NCBI GenBank assembly: GCA_007570785.1
Contig: ML664152.1
Span: 1,922,911 to 1,986,910 of the forward strand
Length of the DNA: 64,000 nucleotides
Direction of reading: 5' to 3'
DNA from: Antilocapra americana
Lineage: Eukaryota; Chordata; Mammalia; Artiodactyla; Antilocapridae
Shown here: piece by piece, positions 63,151 through 64,000 of the stretch
How positions within the stretch are numbered: the stretch's first letter is position 1
Layout of the letters: the number at the start of each line of letters is the position of its first letter
Program-made: the position numbers and the translations under genes
Notes under the pieces: generated by a model
What the model was told of the DNA's origin: nothing
The model's input: only the letters and a program-made list of their open reading frames with translations
Databases searched by the model: none

Positions 63151-63696
63151 TGCACGAGATGAGAGTTGCGTGTTAAGTTTCACTTGGGGCAAATGAGGAC
63201 CGCAACCCAGGAGACGGCACCTCAGATGGTTATGAGAGGCTGTCCCAAAGAGGTAGGGGGAAGGTCAATATATGTGATTTTGGTGAAGAGGGAGTACATG
63301 CAATCAAGCACTTATCTTACAAAAGGTTCTCTGCTAGTCATGAAGAGCTGATGTCACCATGAAGGGATTTAGCGCTTTTCTAGATAGGAAGAGGTGCAAT
63401 GATTGGGATCATGAAATCAGTTTCTGAAAATATCTGACTATCTAAAGACACATTCCACCAGTTTCATGAGCACAGAGTGCCTCACTCCACCCTGAACTCC
63501 CTTCAGAGGGTGTCTGCAGCTGCAGCAGCACAGGGTTCAGTAAATCACAGAGGCAGATGCCAAGTGCCCTTGGCAAGCACTGGCAATCTGTTGCTGACAC
63601 AATGAACACCCAGTGCAGCCAAAAATATAAAATAAATTTTTTAAAAACTGTTGCTATCTGGGGACATAGTTCTAAGCCCAGGATTGTATTTACTCC

Positions 63697-64000
63697 TTCA
63701 GTTCAGTTGCTCAGTCATATCTACCTCTTTGCAATCCCATGAATTGCAGCACACCAGGCTTCCCTGTCCATCACCAATTCCCAGAGCCTGCTCAAACTCA
63801 TGTCCATTGAGCTGGTGATGCCATTCAACCATTTCATCCTCTGTTGTCCCCTTCTCCTCCTGCATTCAATTTTTCCCAGCATCAAGGTCTTTTCCAGTGA
63901 GTCAGTTCTTCCCATCAGGTGGCCAAAATATTGGCATGTCAGCTTCAGCACCAGTCTTTCCAGTGAATATTCAGGGTTAATTACCTTTAGGATTGACTGG
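63697..64000 (-). repeat. BovB 3' end, continues past the window
   Basis: The plus strand begins with the inverted terminus 'ttcagttcagttgctcagtc' and runs through 'gagctggtgatgccattcaa' and 'caggtggccaaaatattggc' to the last base. Confidence 0.88.

Noticed and set aside
55065..64000. First exon of PTTG1IP, the next gene after ITGB2 in human
   Set aside because: I looked for its signal-peptide-type N-terminus and CpG-island start on the plus strand and found none. It probably lies beyond the right edge.

Overview
The window is nuclear DNA from a ruminant artiodactyl. The sign is the repeat content: Bov-tA and Bov-A2 SINEs, BovB (RTE-type) LINE fragments, artiodactyl CHR-type tRNA-Glu SINEs and an artiodactyl L1 3' end occur throughout. 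The species is not resolved. The integrin protein differs from the cattle sequence as I remember it at several sites, so a bovid or cervid other than cattle is possible.

Two protein-coding genes are supported. On the minus strand at the left edge are the first two coding exons of SLX9 (FAM207A/C21orf70), a ribosome-biogenesis factor. Exon 1 lies in a CpG island near 3.2-4.0 kb, exon 2 at 277-385, and the gene leaves the window to the left. On the plus strand is the whole coding region of ITGB2 (CD18, integrin beta-2): 15 coding exons from 37,844 to 54,632, all with GT-AG introns, giving 2,310 nt and 769 codons plus stop, followed by a 3'UTR with two AATAAA signals near 55.03 kb. The 5' non-coding exon known from other mammals must lie upstream, but I could not place it. 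The two genes are divergent, as in the human 21q22.3 neighbourhood.

Layout: 0-4 kb is the SLX9 5' part with old L1 fragments in its intron. 4-13 kb is mostly single-copy DNA with a second CpG-rich block (5.6-7.1 kb) that has no assigned gene. 13.3-20.2 kb is one ancient antisense L1 into which an RPL4 retrocopy, an L1 3' fragment, a Bov-tA SINE and a 2-kb BovB LINE were inserted. 20-33 kb holds more SINE/LINE debris, a TG minisatellite, a 33-bp minisatellite containing an assembly gap, and a second nested L1. 33-37.8 kb is single-copy sequence plus a solo LTR just upstream of ITGB2. 37.8-55.1 kb is ITGB2 with SINEs, a BovB fragment and an approximately 870-bp CT repeat in its introns. 55-64 kb is a repeat-rich downstream flank with three related LTR copies.

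The ITGB2 product pairs with CD11 alpha chains (LFA-1, Mac-1, p150/95, CD11d) for leukocyte adhesion. The window encodes Asp128 (not the cattle BLAD allele) and Gln18 in the signal peptide (the ruminant residue linked to an uncleaved signal peptide). I found no CRISPR array, operon, prophage or other undescribed multi-gene system. The most interesting points are ITGB2 sequence details, nested and templated repeat insertions, an unassigned CpG island and a candidate haematopoietic regulatory cluster.
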